The notes under the pieces: generated by a model
Told to the model about the DNA's origin: nothing
The model's input: only the letters and a program-made list of their open reading frames with translations
The model's database searches: none
Part shown: positions 25,903 through 34,094 of the stretch, piece by piece
Numbering within the stretch: position 1 is the stretch's first letter
How the letters are laid out: every line of letters begins with the position of its first letter
Translations under genes and position numbers: made by a program
NCBI GenBank assembly: GCA_018613055.1
Contig: JAGGQZ010000017.1
Coordinates: forward strand, 97,572-161,571
DNA: 64,000 nt
Direction: 5' to 3'
DNA from: Chryseobacterium sp. ISL-80
GTDB lineage: Bacteria; Bacillota; Bacilli; Bacillales; Cytobacillaceae

Positions 25903-25989
25903 CTTTTTTGGCATGGGGTGTTTTAGGGTGAATGGGTGCTGCGATTCCTTGGGAGAGTAAGACTGTGGCATTCGTGACACTTCTGTGAA

Positions 25990-26036
25990 CAAGAAAAAGC
26001 GGCTGGAACGAGGTTCGTGCTCGCTGACAGCCGCTA
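25990..26036 (-). terminator. terminator of the NERD gene
   Basis: On the minus strand AGCGGCTG pairs with CAGCCGCT around a long loop and is followed by TTTTTCTT. It isolates the NERD gene from the sigma-54 promoter downstream. Confidence 0.75.
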
Positions 26037-26042
26037 GTATGT

Positions 26043-26091
26043 GTGCCATTTTGTCATGATGATGCAATTTTGGCATATGACATTTTGGCAT
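26043..26091. promoter_or_regulatory. three 15-bp dyad boxes, probable upstream activator sites
   Basis: GTGCCATTTTGTCAT (26043-26057), ATGCAATTTTGGCAT (26062-26076) and ATGACATTTTGGCAT (26077-26091) share the pattern RTGnCATTTTGnCAT (with one mismatch in the second box) and are near-palindromic. A shortened fourth copy lies at 26103-26114. They are about 170-210 bp upstream of the predicted sigma-54 start, where NtrC-family activators bind. The nearby response regulator is the obvious candidate. Confidence 0.75.
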
Positions 26092-26132
26092 GGTGTGCAG
26101 GAATGACATGGCACACACTTTAGTGAGTTTAA

Positions 26133-27116
26133 TTAATCCCATAAAGGAAAATCCTTTTTCGGTCTGTAGACTGTTCCTTTTTTAGAGCCAGAGATGTCCA
26201 GTTCCATTGATGTGAGCAGCCTCTTGGCTTGGTGAATGGAAGGAATGTTGAGGAAGTTGCTGAACTGCCTGCTTGTAATATGAGGACCAAAAATTAAAAA
26301 GTAATCTTTGAGAGCAGCAATATGGGCATCTTTCGAAAGATGTCCGCATTGTTTACATACCCAGCTACCGTGAATTTTCTCCATGCCTAGAAGGCCGCAA
26401 TCTGGACATTGAACACCTATTTGAATTTTATCCATAGGTAAATTCATTGACTGAATGTCAGGAATATAGGGCACATGGCTTTTCAAAAGGAGTTTTACAA
26501 TTTTCTTTACTTCTTTTTGCGATAAATATTCTTTATTGTACTTCTCGGAAATGGATTGGATTTTGTAGGAAACAGCAGGCGTTTTGCAAACCCTATTGGC
26601 TACCTCCGTACTATTGGCAGGATTCCTGATGATAGCCTGGGAGTTGCTCACTGAAACAAGGAATTCAATTGGTGGAGGGGAAAATTGATTCTTCATCAAG
26701 AAGGATTTAAGTTGAGAAGCCTGGATTTTCGTTTGCAGGATTGGGTCCTGGTACACTTTTTCGAATCCATTCAATGTTTGAAGCAAATAGTTGAATTCCG
26801 GATTAAAATCCAGGACTCCAGCGTAATTTTTCGAATCAATGGGAAGTAAGAATGTGTTTGAAATTAGCAGGGAATCAATTTGGAAGTGGGTATTATTGTG
26901 GGGAATCCTTAAATCATGTAAAATCTTGAGATTTGTATGGTCAATTTGCGAAAGATAGTAGTCTAGTTCCTTTTCACCTTTATACCCAGCTAATTTTCTG
27001 GATAATTTGTTCTCTAATTCGATTTGGCGCTGGTGATTTAAGGTAAACCGCTTTAGAATTACCTTTAAAATAGTAATTTCTTTTGGAAATTCACGTTTTT
27101 TTTCAATCAAGTACAT
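26133..27116 (-). CDS. NERD domain protein with C-terminal zinc ribbon
   Basis: A 327-residue protein. Residues about 40-150 form a NERD (nuclease-related) domain with GYKGEKELDYYL, FQIDSLLIS and PIDSKNYAG carrying the restriction-fold Asp and Lys. Residues about 240-265 form a zinc ribbon (CPDCGLLG and CKQCG). The C-terminal part looks like a small helical domain. NERD proteins are thought to process nucleic acid, but the role is unproven. The gene appears more AT-rich than its neighbours and sits between the sensor operon and the reductase operon, so it may have been inserted. ATG 27116 follows AAGGGGTG; the frame also allows GTG 27119. Confidence 0.82.
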   Translation of the reverse strand: MYLIEKKREFPKEITILKVILKRFTLNHQRQIELENKLSRKLAGYKGEKELDYYLSQIDHTNLKILHDLRIPHNNTHFQIDSLLISNTFLLPIDSKNYAGVLDFNPEFNYLLQTLNGFEKVYQDPILQTKIQASQLKSFLMKNQFSPPPIEFLVSVSNSQAIIRNPANSTEVANRVCKTPAVSYKIQSISEKYNKEYLSQKEVKKIVKLLLKSHVPYIPDIQSMNLPMDKIQIGVQCPDCGLLGMEKIHGSWVCKQCGHLSKDAHIAALKDYFLIFGPHITSRQFSNFLNIPSIHQAKRLLTSMELDISGSKKGTVYRPKKDFPLWD

Positions 27117-27183
27117 CACCCCTTTATTTTTTTCTTTAAAACAGTTCTATTTCACCTATTAAATCTCCTCTTTTGTGTTCGAT

Positions 27184-27356
27184 AAAATTTTTATAGCGAA
27201 AATCAGATTTTTATAGCGATTTTTTTAGTTTTATAGCGGAAAAATCTATTTTATAGCGATATTTCATTTTTTATAGCGATATTTCATTTTTTATAGCGAA
27301 AATAAAAATATTATAGCGAACTGGAAATTCCGCGCGTTTTTTTCCAGTTCGCCTCC
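27184..27356 (+). repeat. 20-bp-period TATAGCGA array with terminal hairpin
   Basis: TATAGCG starts at 27192, 27212, 27232, 27252, 27272, 27292 and 27312, an exact 20-bp period over seven units. The last unit continues into GCGAACTGGAAA, which pairs with TTTCCAGTTCGC around a GC-rich centre. The hairpin lies next to the 3' end of the response regulator gene. It is non-coding. Confidence 0.95.
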
Positions 27357-27366
27357 CCCATATAAA

Positions 27367-28707
27367 CTAATCTTTCAAATCATATTGATCAATCTTCCTG
27401 TAAAGGTTCCGCACGCTGATGCCGAGCACGTAGGCAGCCTTCGTTTTATTCCAGTTCATCTGCTTCAGGGCGTTTTCGATGTGGACTTTTTCGACCTCTT
27501 CCAGTGAGCAGAGCCTGGCTGTCCCTCCAACGGGAGCAGCACCAACCGCAATCTGTTTCGGCAAAAGCAAATCGTCGGATTCAATCAGGCTGCCCTTCGA
27601 CAAGAGCACGCCGCGTTCAATCAAATGGCTGAGTTCGCGTACATTTCCCGGAAAATCATATTGCTCCAGTGCGGCAAATGCTTCGGCGGACAACTGCTTC
27701 GACGGGTCTTTCGTCCTCGCGATAAAATGCTCAATCAATGCATGCAAATCGCCTTTCCGTTCACGCAGCGGCGGAATCGTCAGCTTGACGACATTCAACC
27801 GGTAAAATAGATCCTCACGGAAACGCCCCTCGGCGACTTCTTTTTCCATGTCGCGGTTTGTGGCAGCGACGACTCGCACGGTCACATGGCGTTCGCGGAC
27901 ATCGCCGACACGCCGGAATTCACCTGTTTCGAGGAAACGCAGCAATTTTACCTGAAGCGCCAGCGGCATTTCGCCAAGCTCATCCAAAAACAGTGTTCCG
28001 CCCTTTGCCGCTTCTACGAGGCCTTTCTTATCCTGGCTCGCTCCGGTAAAAGCTCCGCGTGAGTGACCGAACAACTCACTTTCCAAAAGGTGTTCAGGCA
28101 GCGCACCCGAATTCACTGGCACAAATGGCTCATCAGCTCGGCAGCTCCAGTAATGAAGCGCCTTCGCAAACAACTCCTTCCCGGTGCCGCTCTCGCCCTC
28201 GATCAGGACAGGTACGTCACTATCGGCAATCCGCCGCGTCATCTCGAGCACTTCTTTAAAATTGGCACTGTCACCGATGATGTTGAATTCATTATGCTGG
28301 GCGATGATTTTCTTCATCGAATCATTTTTCTCTTTAAGCGACTTATTTTCAGCAGCCTTGCCTATCGTCAATTCCAGTTCAGATAGATTATAAGGCTTGG
28401 TGATATAATCGAAGGCGCCAACTTTCATCGCTTCAATGGCGGTATCAATCGTCCCGTGCCCGGTCAGGATCAGCACCTCGATATCAGGCTGAATTTTCTT
28501 CGTTTCTTTTAACAGCTCGATGCCATCCATGCCAGGAAGTCTGATATCATAAACGCCGATGTCGTATTCATTCTTTTTCACGAGTTTGAGGGCATCCTCT
28601 GCCGTATCCGCGCTGTCCACATCGAACCCCTTACGCTTCAGCCGTCTCACCAATAGTTCCAGCAAATCATGTTCATCATCAACGACTAATAATCTTGTTG
28701 CTGACAT
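27367..28707 (-). CDS. sigma-54-dependent response regulator
   Basis: A 446-residue NtrC-family activator. The receiver domain (1-120) has Asp54 as phosphoacceptor and Lys104 in TKPY. The AAA+ domain (about 142-380) has Walker A GESGTGKE (171-178), the sigma-54 contact loop GAFTGA (218-223) and GGTLFLDELGEM as Walker B. The C-terminal Fis-type helix-turn-helix (about 400-446) binds DNA. It overlaps the upstream histidine kinase gene by 29 bp, which implies coupled translation. The only strong sigma-54 promoter I found in the window drives the nearby reductase operon, so it is the likely target. Confidence 0.93.
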   Translation of the reverse strand: MSATRLLVVDDEHDLLELLVRRLKRKGFDVDSADTAEDALKLVKKNEYDIGVYDIRLPGMDGIELLKETKKIQPDIEVLILTGHGTIDTAIEAMKVGAFDYITKPYNLSELELTIGKAAENKSLKEKNDSMKKIIAQHNEFNIIGDSANFKEVLEMTRRIADSDVPVLIEGESGTGKELFAKALHYWSCRADEPFVPVNSGALPEHLLESELFGHSRGAFTGASQDKKGLVEAAKGGTLFLDELGEMPLALQVKLLRFLETGEFRRVGDVRERHVTVRVVAATNRDMEKEVAEGRFREDLFYRLNVVKLTIPPLRERKGDLHALIEHFIARTKDPSKQLSAEAFAALEQYDFPGNVRELSHLIERGVLLSKGSLIESDDLLLPKQIAVGAAPVGGTARLCSLEEVEKVHIENALKQMNWNKTKAAYVLGISVRNLYRKIDQYDLKD

Positions 28708-30883
28708 CGTAGCCCACCTCCATTGTTTCTAGTCCAGAGTACCGGTTGTCATCTGTTTGCTGTCTGGAAAATCCTCGTCTTTCTTCCCCTGAATGGTCTT
28801 CAACATCGATTCCTGCTTGCCGTTCTGCCGGCAGCTGGATTTCCACCGTTGTTCCTTCCTCCGGTTTGCTGTCAATTCTGATTATCCCGCCGAATTGCTG
28901 GATGATGCCATAGCAGACGGACAGTCCAAGTCCTGTTCCTTTGCCGATCGGCTTCGTCGTGAAGAATGGATCGAACAATTTATCCATCGCTTCGGGAGGG
29001 ATTCCATGGCCGCTGTCGGTCACTTTGATGGAAACCTGCGCCTCAGCATCAACCGAAGCGGAGACGACCAGCCTTCCTTCGCTTTCCATCGCATCGACTG
29101 CATTGTTGATCAGGTTGACGATGACTTGCATCAGTTTTTGTCCATCGCCGGTCACCATTGGCAGCGAATCAGGGACTAGTAGTTCAAGCTGGATCCGCTG
29201 CTTTTTCAGCTGGTGCTCGACAAGGCTGATGCTGCTTTCAATGATTTCCCTGACCCTTATATGATCTTCTGTCCAATCGTTCTTCCTCGAAAAATTGAGC
29301 AGATTCCCGGTGATCTTTTTGCAGCGTTCGGTATTCTCCTTGATTTTGCGAAGATAGTGCTCCATCTCATCCTCATCCAGATCTTCGTCGCCAGCCTGGA
29401 TTCGATCAATCAAATCCTCCGCATACACATTGATTGTTGCAAGCGGATTGTTGACTTCGTGCGCGAAGCTCGACGCCATGATGCCAAGCGCGCTCAGTTT
29501 ATCGGTCTGGATCATCGTTTCCTCCATTTGTTTTTGCTCGGTGATGTCCTCGAGCACGACAAGGAATTCACCTTCTTCCTCAATCGCGTGATTCAGCGGA
29601 AACACCCTGTGCCTGAAAATCCGCTCGCCATTTGGACCATCCTTGAACTTCATGACTTCATCAGCGATTTTATCCAGGTCCGGACAGGTAATCGGACAGT
29701 TGAGGCATGGCGTATTCTCTCCGCCAATCACTGCGTAACAAGGAAGCGTCAGCCGGTCTTCTTTTAGCCAGCCTTTTAAAATCGGATTCATCCAGGTAAT
29801 CCTGTATTCCTTTGTCACAAGCGCCAGTCCTGCACCAATCCCGTTCACCACGACATCGAGCCTTTCCTTTTCCTGCTCAAGCAATCTTGATTTTTCGAGC
29901 AGCTCCTTGCTCATGTCATTGAAAGAATCGGCCAGTTTCCCGAGCTCATCGGTGCGTCTCATTTTCACAGGACTGATTTTACGTCCTTGCTTTAAATTGT
30001 TCATTTCCCGGTCAATCGCAACGATCGGCCTTGTAAAATAAAGGCCCGCCCCTACACTGATCAGACTCACGATCAAGATCAAAAGGGCGACAGCACCTAT
30101 GCCGCTTTGCAATATCCTATTGATGGGAGCAAACGCGGTCGTTTTCGGCTGCTCCATCACGAGGACCCAGTTCAAGTCCTCAATTTTGGCTGTCACGCCA
30201 ATCTCATCCTGGCCGCCAGAAGGCTGTTTTTGCCAGATCTTGCTGTAATCCTGATGGGCGATGACACGTTCCTTATCATCAACCAGATAGATATAGGAAG
30301 CATGATCCTGGCGCATGGAAGAGATTTTCCCGATGATTTTTTGGAGCTGGACTACGACCCCTATCGCTTTTTTCGTGTCATTTTCATAAAATGGGATCGC
30401 CAGTTTCATGACCGGCTGGCCATATTGGTTAAATTCTACCGGGCCATATACCTTATCGCGAGTCTGCAATTGGAACCACATATCATCCGTGAACCAGCGT
30501 TCCATGCTTCCCGCGATATTAAGGTCATAGCGGGACACTCGTTTTTCGACAAAACCTTTATCATCCGCAATGATGACCTCCTCGACAGATTCGCTTTGCT
30601 GCAAAAGCTCATATAACGCACTTTGCTTTTTATCTAATAGATTGAGAGAAGCAAGGACCTGGATCCGCTGAAATGTCTGGCTGAATTCAAACTCAATTTC
30701 ACGGGACAAATTCTCAAGCACCAGATGCTGTTTTTCCATGATCCGCGTTTCCAGATCCGCTTTTACAAAAGAATAGTAAAACAAGCTGATAAGCAGCAGC
30801 GGAATCGTCGACATGGCCACTCCAAACACAAGGACCTTATTCCGGATCGTCTGCGATTGCAAAAAAAAGGTCATCGCTTTCAT
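28679..30883 (-). CDS. membrane sensor histidine kinase with extracytoplasmic sensor and PAS domain
   Basis: A 734-residue sensor kinase. Two membrane helices (about 15-36 and 266-290) enclose a Cache-like extracytoplasmic domain. HAMP follows (about 290-345), then a PAS domain (about 355-465), HisKA with FAHEVNNPLATIN (phospho-His) and HATPase with NLINNAVDAM, GHGIPP and GTGLGLSVCYGI. The PAS domain contains the cysteine cluster CYAVIGGENTPCLNCPITC, often seen in redox-related sensor kinases. Gene order with a binding protein upstream (4-bp overlap) and a sigma-54 activator downstream suggests that the binding protein presents a ligand to it. Confidence 0.9.
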   Translation of the reverse strand: MKAMTFFLQSQTIRNKVLVFGVAMSTIPLLLISLFYYSFVKADLETRIMEKQHLVLENLSREIEFEFSQTFQRIQVLASLNLLDKKQSALYELLQQSESVEEVIIADDKGFVEKRVSRYDLNIAGSMERWFTDDMWFQLQTRDKVYGPVEFNQYGQPVMKLAIPFYENDTKKAIGVVVQLQKIIGKISSMRQDHASYIYLVDDKERVIAHQDYSKIWQKQPSGGQDEIGVTAKIEDLNWVLVMEQPKTTAFAPINRILQSGIGAVALLILIVSLISVGAGLYFTRPIVAIDREMNNLKQGRKISPVKMRRTDELGKLADSFNDMSKELLEKSRLLEQEKERLDVVVNGIGAGLALVTKEYRITWMNPILKGWLKEDRLTLPCYAVIGGENTPCLNCPITCPDLDKIADEVMKFKDGPNGERIFRHRVFPLNHAIEEEGEFLVVLEDITEQKQMEETMIQTDKLSALGIMASSFAHEVNNPLATINVYAEDLIDRIQAGDEDLDEDEMEHYLRKIKENTERCKKITGNLLNFSRKNDWTEDHIRVREIIESSISLVEHQLKKQRIQLELLVPDSLPMVTGDGQKLMQVIVNLINNAVDAMESEGRLVVSASVDAEAQVSIKVTDSGHGIPPEAMDKLFDPFFTTKPIGKGTGLGLSVCYGIIQQFGGIIRIDSKPEEGTTVEIQLPAERQAGIDVEDHSGEERRGFSRQQTDDNRYSGLETMEVGYDVSNKIISR

Positions 30884-31902
30884 TGATCCCGGCCTCCTTG
30901 CACTTCAGGATGGATCAGCTCTGCTAACTTCAGCAAATCGTCATTATAATTGACTCCAAGTGCATCCTTAGTCTGCTGGTTGATGACAAAACGGATGCCA
31001 TCCGGCAGTTCCACTGGAAGTTCTCCCGGCTTGTTTCCCTGAAGAATCAAGCTGACAAATCTTGCCGCCTGGTAGCCTTGTGAATGAAAGCTGGATCCGT
31101 AGCTTGCCAGGAGCCCCTTTTCCGCTTCAAAATCATATAATCCCATGGCGGGAATTTTTTTCTCTTGAGTCAGCCTGACAATGTCATCTGTGAGCGATTC
31201 AATCCTGAAACTGGGCAGAATCAGGATCGCCTCCCCACCCTTAACCGTTTTCCACAATGTATCCAGGCATTCCTTCGAGCTTGCATCGCATGGGGATATC
31301 TCGACGCCCAGTGCCTGGGCAGCAATCCTTGTTTCTTTAAGGCTTAATTTACTGACGTCAATCTTGCTATCATAAATAACATGCACCCTTTCAATTTTCT
31401 GAACCAGTGATGTCAGCATTTCAAGTCGTTTTCCCGAGATACTGGCATGATAGTTATTGATTCCGGTAAAAAGCCCGCCTGGTGACTTGTAATCCTTTAT
31501 CAGGCCTAGTTCCTTCGGTGCGGCAACACCAGCAAAAACAACAGGGATTTTAATCTTCCCCTTATCCAGCTTTTCCTTTAGGCGCTGGGATTCGATCGCT
31601 CCAAGGGTAACAATTAAATCCGGTTCATTTTTAAGAAGATCATCGACTTGCTTATCAAGCAGCTTTTCATCATCATCCGCATTCTTTACGGTAAAATGGA
31701 TATCCTTGTCGCTGTAACCTAGATCCTTAAGCCCGTTTTCCAGTCCAGTGAACTTTTCAAGGCGATTTTCCCCGATCATCAGGACCCCAATTTCCGCTGG
31801 CCCATCACCCTTGAATCCAAGAAAAGCATATATAATAGCCGAAACGGCAACCGTCGTCAGGAAAAAGAAATACCACTTTGTTTTCACGTTCACCGCCCCC
31901 AT
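30880..31902 (-). CDS. ABC-type substrate-binding protein (PF04392-like), sensor-linked
   Basis: A 340-residue periplasmic-binding-fold protein. Residues about 10-30 form one membrane anchor (FFFLTTVAVSAIIYAFLGF); there is no lipobox. The remainder resembles the ABC_sub_bind family, with PDLIVTLGAIESQRLKE, IPVVFAGVAAPKELGLI and IPAMGLYDFEAEKGLLASYG. No permease or ATPase gene is adjacent. The gene overlaps the histidine kinase gene by 4 bp (ATGA), so it most likely acts as the extracytoplasmic ligand detector of that sensor rather than in transport. The ligand could be an electron acceptor, but this is only an inference from the nearby reductase operon. Confidence 0.85.
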   Translation of the reverse strand: MGAVNVKTKWYFFFLTTVAVSAIIYAFLGFKGDGPAEIGVLMIGENRLEKFTGLENGLKDLGYSDKDIHFTVKNADDDEKLLDKQVDDLLKNEPDLIVTLGAIESQRLKEKLDKGKIKIPVVFAGVAAPKELGLIKDYKSPGGLFTGINNYHASISGKRLEMLTSLVQKIERVHVIYDSKIDVSKLSLKETRIAAQALGVEISPCDASSKECLDTLWKTVKGGEAILILPSFRIESLTDDIVRLTQEKKIPAMGLYDFEAEKGLLASYGSSFHSQGYQAARFVSLILQGNKPGELPVELPDGIRFVINQQTKDALGVNYNDDLLKLAELIHPEVQGGRDQ

Positions 31903-31977
31903 TTTCCGTATTCACTTCCACTATAACGGAAAAAGCAATGTAGCCATCTTGCAAAAAAGGATAATTTTATGAACATA

Positions 31978-32014
31978 AAAAACGGTCCCCCTCTATTCGA
32001 GGAGAACCTGATTT
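31978..32014 (-). terminator. terminator of gnd
   Basis: On the minus strand GGTTCTCCTCG pairs imperfectly with AGAGGGGGACC and is followed by GTTTTTTAT. Confidence 0.7.
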
Positions 32015-32021
32015 CTAGTTT

Positions 32022-32918
32022 TTACTTCTTTTCAACTGCATGTCCGCCGAATTCGTTCCTTAATGCCGCGACAACTTTTCCTGTAAAAGTATCGTCTTCA
32101 AGTGAACGGTAGCGCATCATCAGTGAAAGCGCGATGACTGGTGCTGCTGTTTGAAGATCAAGGGCAGTTTCGACTGTCCATTTTCCTTCGCCTGATGAAT
32201 GCATGACGCCTTTGATGCTTTCAAGCTTTGGCTCTTTGGAGAAAGCATTTTCCATCAGTTCCATCAGCCAACTGCGGATGACGGAACCGTGGTTCCAGAC
32301 GCGTGACACTTCTTTGTAGTCGTAATCAAACGGGCTCTTCTCAAGGATTTCGAAGCCCTCGGCGATTGCCTGCATCATTCCGTATTCGATACCATTGTGG
32401 ACCATCTTCAGGAAGTGGCCGCTTCCAACTTTACCAGTGTAAAGATACCCTTTTTCAATTGAGATGTCTTTAAAGATTGGCTCAACATGGGCAAAAACCT
32501 CTGCGTCGCCGCCGATCATTGTGCAGGCACCATTGCGTGCGCCTTCCATTCCGCCGCTTGTTCCAACATCTATAAAGTGGATGCCTGAAGCAGACAGCTT
32601 TTCTGCACGTCTTAACGTATCCTTATAGTTGGAGTTTCCGCCATCAATCAGGATGTCGCCTTCTTCCAGATATGGTGTGAACTTCTCGATTACCTGGTCG
32701 ATCAAATCGCCAGCAGGAATCATCAGCCAGATCACGCGCGGCTTTGGCAGCATGTCTGCCATTGCCTTATAATCGGCTGCAATCTCAGCGCCTTCAGATT
32801 TGATTTTCTGCATTGCCTCTTCATTTATATCGTTCGCCACAACTTCATGGCCGTTTTCCATCAGGTTCAATACTAAGTTATAGCCCATTTTCCCAAGGCC
32901 AACCATTCCTAGTTTCAC
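32022..32918 (-). CDS. gnd: 6-phosphogluconate dehydrogenase, short YqeC type
   Basis: A 298-residue decarboxylating 6-phosphogluconate dehydrogenase of the short subfamily (B. subtilis YqeC, NAD-preferring), which makes ribulose 5-phosphate in the oxidative pentose phosphate path. The N-terminus has the nucleotide-binding MVGLGKMGYNL. Substrate-site stretches are DVGTSGGMEGARNGA and GSGHFLKMVHNGIEYGMMQA. An upstream ATG at 33023 would extend the protein with unlike sequence; GTG 32918 follows AAGGAG and gives the family N-terminus. The upstream RpiR regulator and a palindrome over the promoter suggest local control. Confidence 0.9.
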   Translation of the reverse strand: MKLGMVGLGKMGYNLVLNLMENGHEVVANDINEEAMQKIKSEGAEIAADYKAMADMLPKPRVIWLMIPAGDLIDQVIEKFTPYLEEGDILIDGGNSNYKDTLRRAEKLSASGIHFIDVGTSGGMEGARNGACTMIGGDAEVFAHVEPIFKDISIEKGYLYTGKVGSGHFLKMVHNGIEYGMMQAIAEGFEILEKSPFDYDYKEVSRVWNHGSVIRSWLMELMENAFSKEPKLESIKGVMHSSGEGKWTVETALDLQTAAPVIALSLMMRYRSLEDDTFTGKVVAALRNEFGGHAVEKK

Positions 32919-32981
32919 TTCGATGCACTCCTTTTTATGTAACTCTTTTCGTACAGCTTCGGCATAACGAATAAAGCTTGA

Positions 32982-33000
32982 TGATAATATGATATTATCA
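32982..33000. promoter_or_regulatory. perfect 19-bp palindrome over the gnd promoter
   Basis: TGATAATATGATATTATCA is a perfect dyad. On the minus strand the hexamer TTGTAT, a 17-bp spacer and TGATAAT form a fair sigma-A promoter whose -10 lies inside the palindrome. This is a probable operator for the RpiR-type regulator encoded just upstream. Confidence 0.7.
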
Positions 33001-33048
33001 AATATTTTTTCATATGTATACAAAAACGGAGAAAATTATTTTCATTCT

Positions 33049-33909
33049 TCAATATCTTTTAATGGAAATCGCTTCCCTGATTTTCTGCAGATTCCCCAAA
33101 GTTTGTTCCTGCCTGCGCACGGATACTGCCACGTGGAGCACATCAATCAGGCTTAACTGGACGAGTCTTGATGCCAGTGCCTCAGATCGAAAAAGTGTTT
33201 CGCGTGATGTGGTGTAGAGCACATAATCCGCTTCCTTCGACAATGGCGACTTGTAATGTCCGGTGATTGCGATGGTCGCTGCCCCGTTAGCTTTTGCTAT
33301 TTTCAATGCTTCTATGACATCTTTATTGCTGCCGCTATGCGAAATGCCGATTGCAGCATGCCCGGGACCAAGCAGCGCAGCGGAAATGATTTGCTGGTGT
33401 CCGTCGCTATGGGCATTGCAATGGATGCCTGTCCGCAGGAATTTATGATACGCATCAAGCGCAATCGCTGATGAGCCGCCTGATCCGTAAAAATCAATCC
33501 TTGAAGCCTGGACGAGAACCTCGATAATCTTCTCAAGGACTTTGGCATCCAGGAGATTCAGCGTTTCCTTCATCGCCTCGATATGCCCGGCGAACACTTT
33601 TTCCGCGAGCGTTACGACCTCATCTTCTTCCTTTATTTCTTCATGGATATTCTTGATTGGTTCAACGAGTTCACTAGCAAGGGCAATCTTGAAGGCTTGA
33701 TATCCTCTGAATCCAAGGCGTTTGCAAAAGCGGAAAATGGTTGCTTCGGCAACGGAGGCATACTCCGCAAACTCGGTGATCGAAAGGTGGATGATTTCCT
33801 CGGTGTTCTTCAATATATAATCTGCGACCGCCTTCTCCTTTGATGAAAGCGATGAGTAGATCGCTTTTATTTTAACGATGACATTTTGTCCATTCAGTTC
33901 ACTTGCCAT
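33049..33909 (-). CDS. MurR/RpiR family transcriptional regulator
   Basis: A 286-residue regulator with an N-terminal helix-turn-helix of the HTH_6 type (about 1-77; YASVAEATIFRFCKRLGF) and a C-terminal SIS sugar-phosphate-binding domain (about 110-250; DFYGSGGSSAIALDA and IGISHSGSNKDVIEA). Such proteins sense phosphosugars. It is encoded 130 bp upstream of gnd on the same strand and probably controls it through the palindrome at 32982-33000. ATG 33909 follows AAGGGGG; the upstream ATG at 33933 lacks a site. Confidence 0.88.
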   Translation of the reverse strand: MASELNGQNVIVKIKAIYSSLSSKEKAVADYILKNTEEIIHLSITEFAEYASVAEATIFRFCKRLGFRGYQAFKIALASELVEPIKNIHEEIKEEDEVVTLAEKVFAGHIEAMKETLNLLDAKVLEKIIEVLVQASRIDFYGSGGSSAIALDAYHKFLRTGIHCNAHSDGHQQIISAALLGPGHAAIGISHSGSNKDVIEALKIAKANGAATIAITGHYKSPLSKEADYVLYTTSRETLFRSEALASRLVQLSLIDVLHVAVSVRRQEQTLGNLQKIREAISIKRY

Positions 33910-33949
33910 TTTTTTGCCCCCTTTTCTGACCACTTTATTTTACCAAAGG

Positions 33950-33989
33950 ATTTTCATCATTATTTAAGAAAGATGAAAATTTTTTTCAT
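33950..33989. promoter_or_regulatory. inverted repeats upstream of the RpiR gene
   Basis: ATTTTCATC (33950-33958) pairs with GATGAAAAT (33972-33980). The right arm also forms ATGAAAATTTTTTTCAT (33973-33989), a palindrome with a 3-bp centre. It is a candidate autoregulatory operator. It differs from the palindrome at gnd. Confidence 0.55.
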
Positions 33990-34055
33990 GCTTAGCAAAA
34001 AGAAAGGACCGAATTTTGGTTCAGCCCCATGCACTAATTAATCTTATTCAGGTAA

Positions 34056-34083
34056 AAATGAACAACAAAGTGCTTGTTCATTT
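34056..34083 (-). terminator. terminator of map
   Basis: A perfect 10-bp stem, AAATGAACAA with TTGTTCATTT, is followed by Ts on the minus strand. Confidence 0.75.
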
Positions 34084-34094
34084 CGATACAGTTA

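Noticed and set aside
25876..26142. 88-codon minus-strand frame over the reductase operon leader
   Set aside because: It covers the NERD terminator, the dyad boxes and the sigma-54 promoter, and its sequence (many His, Met and Lys) looks like translated repeats.
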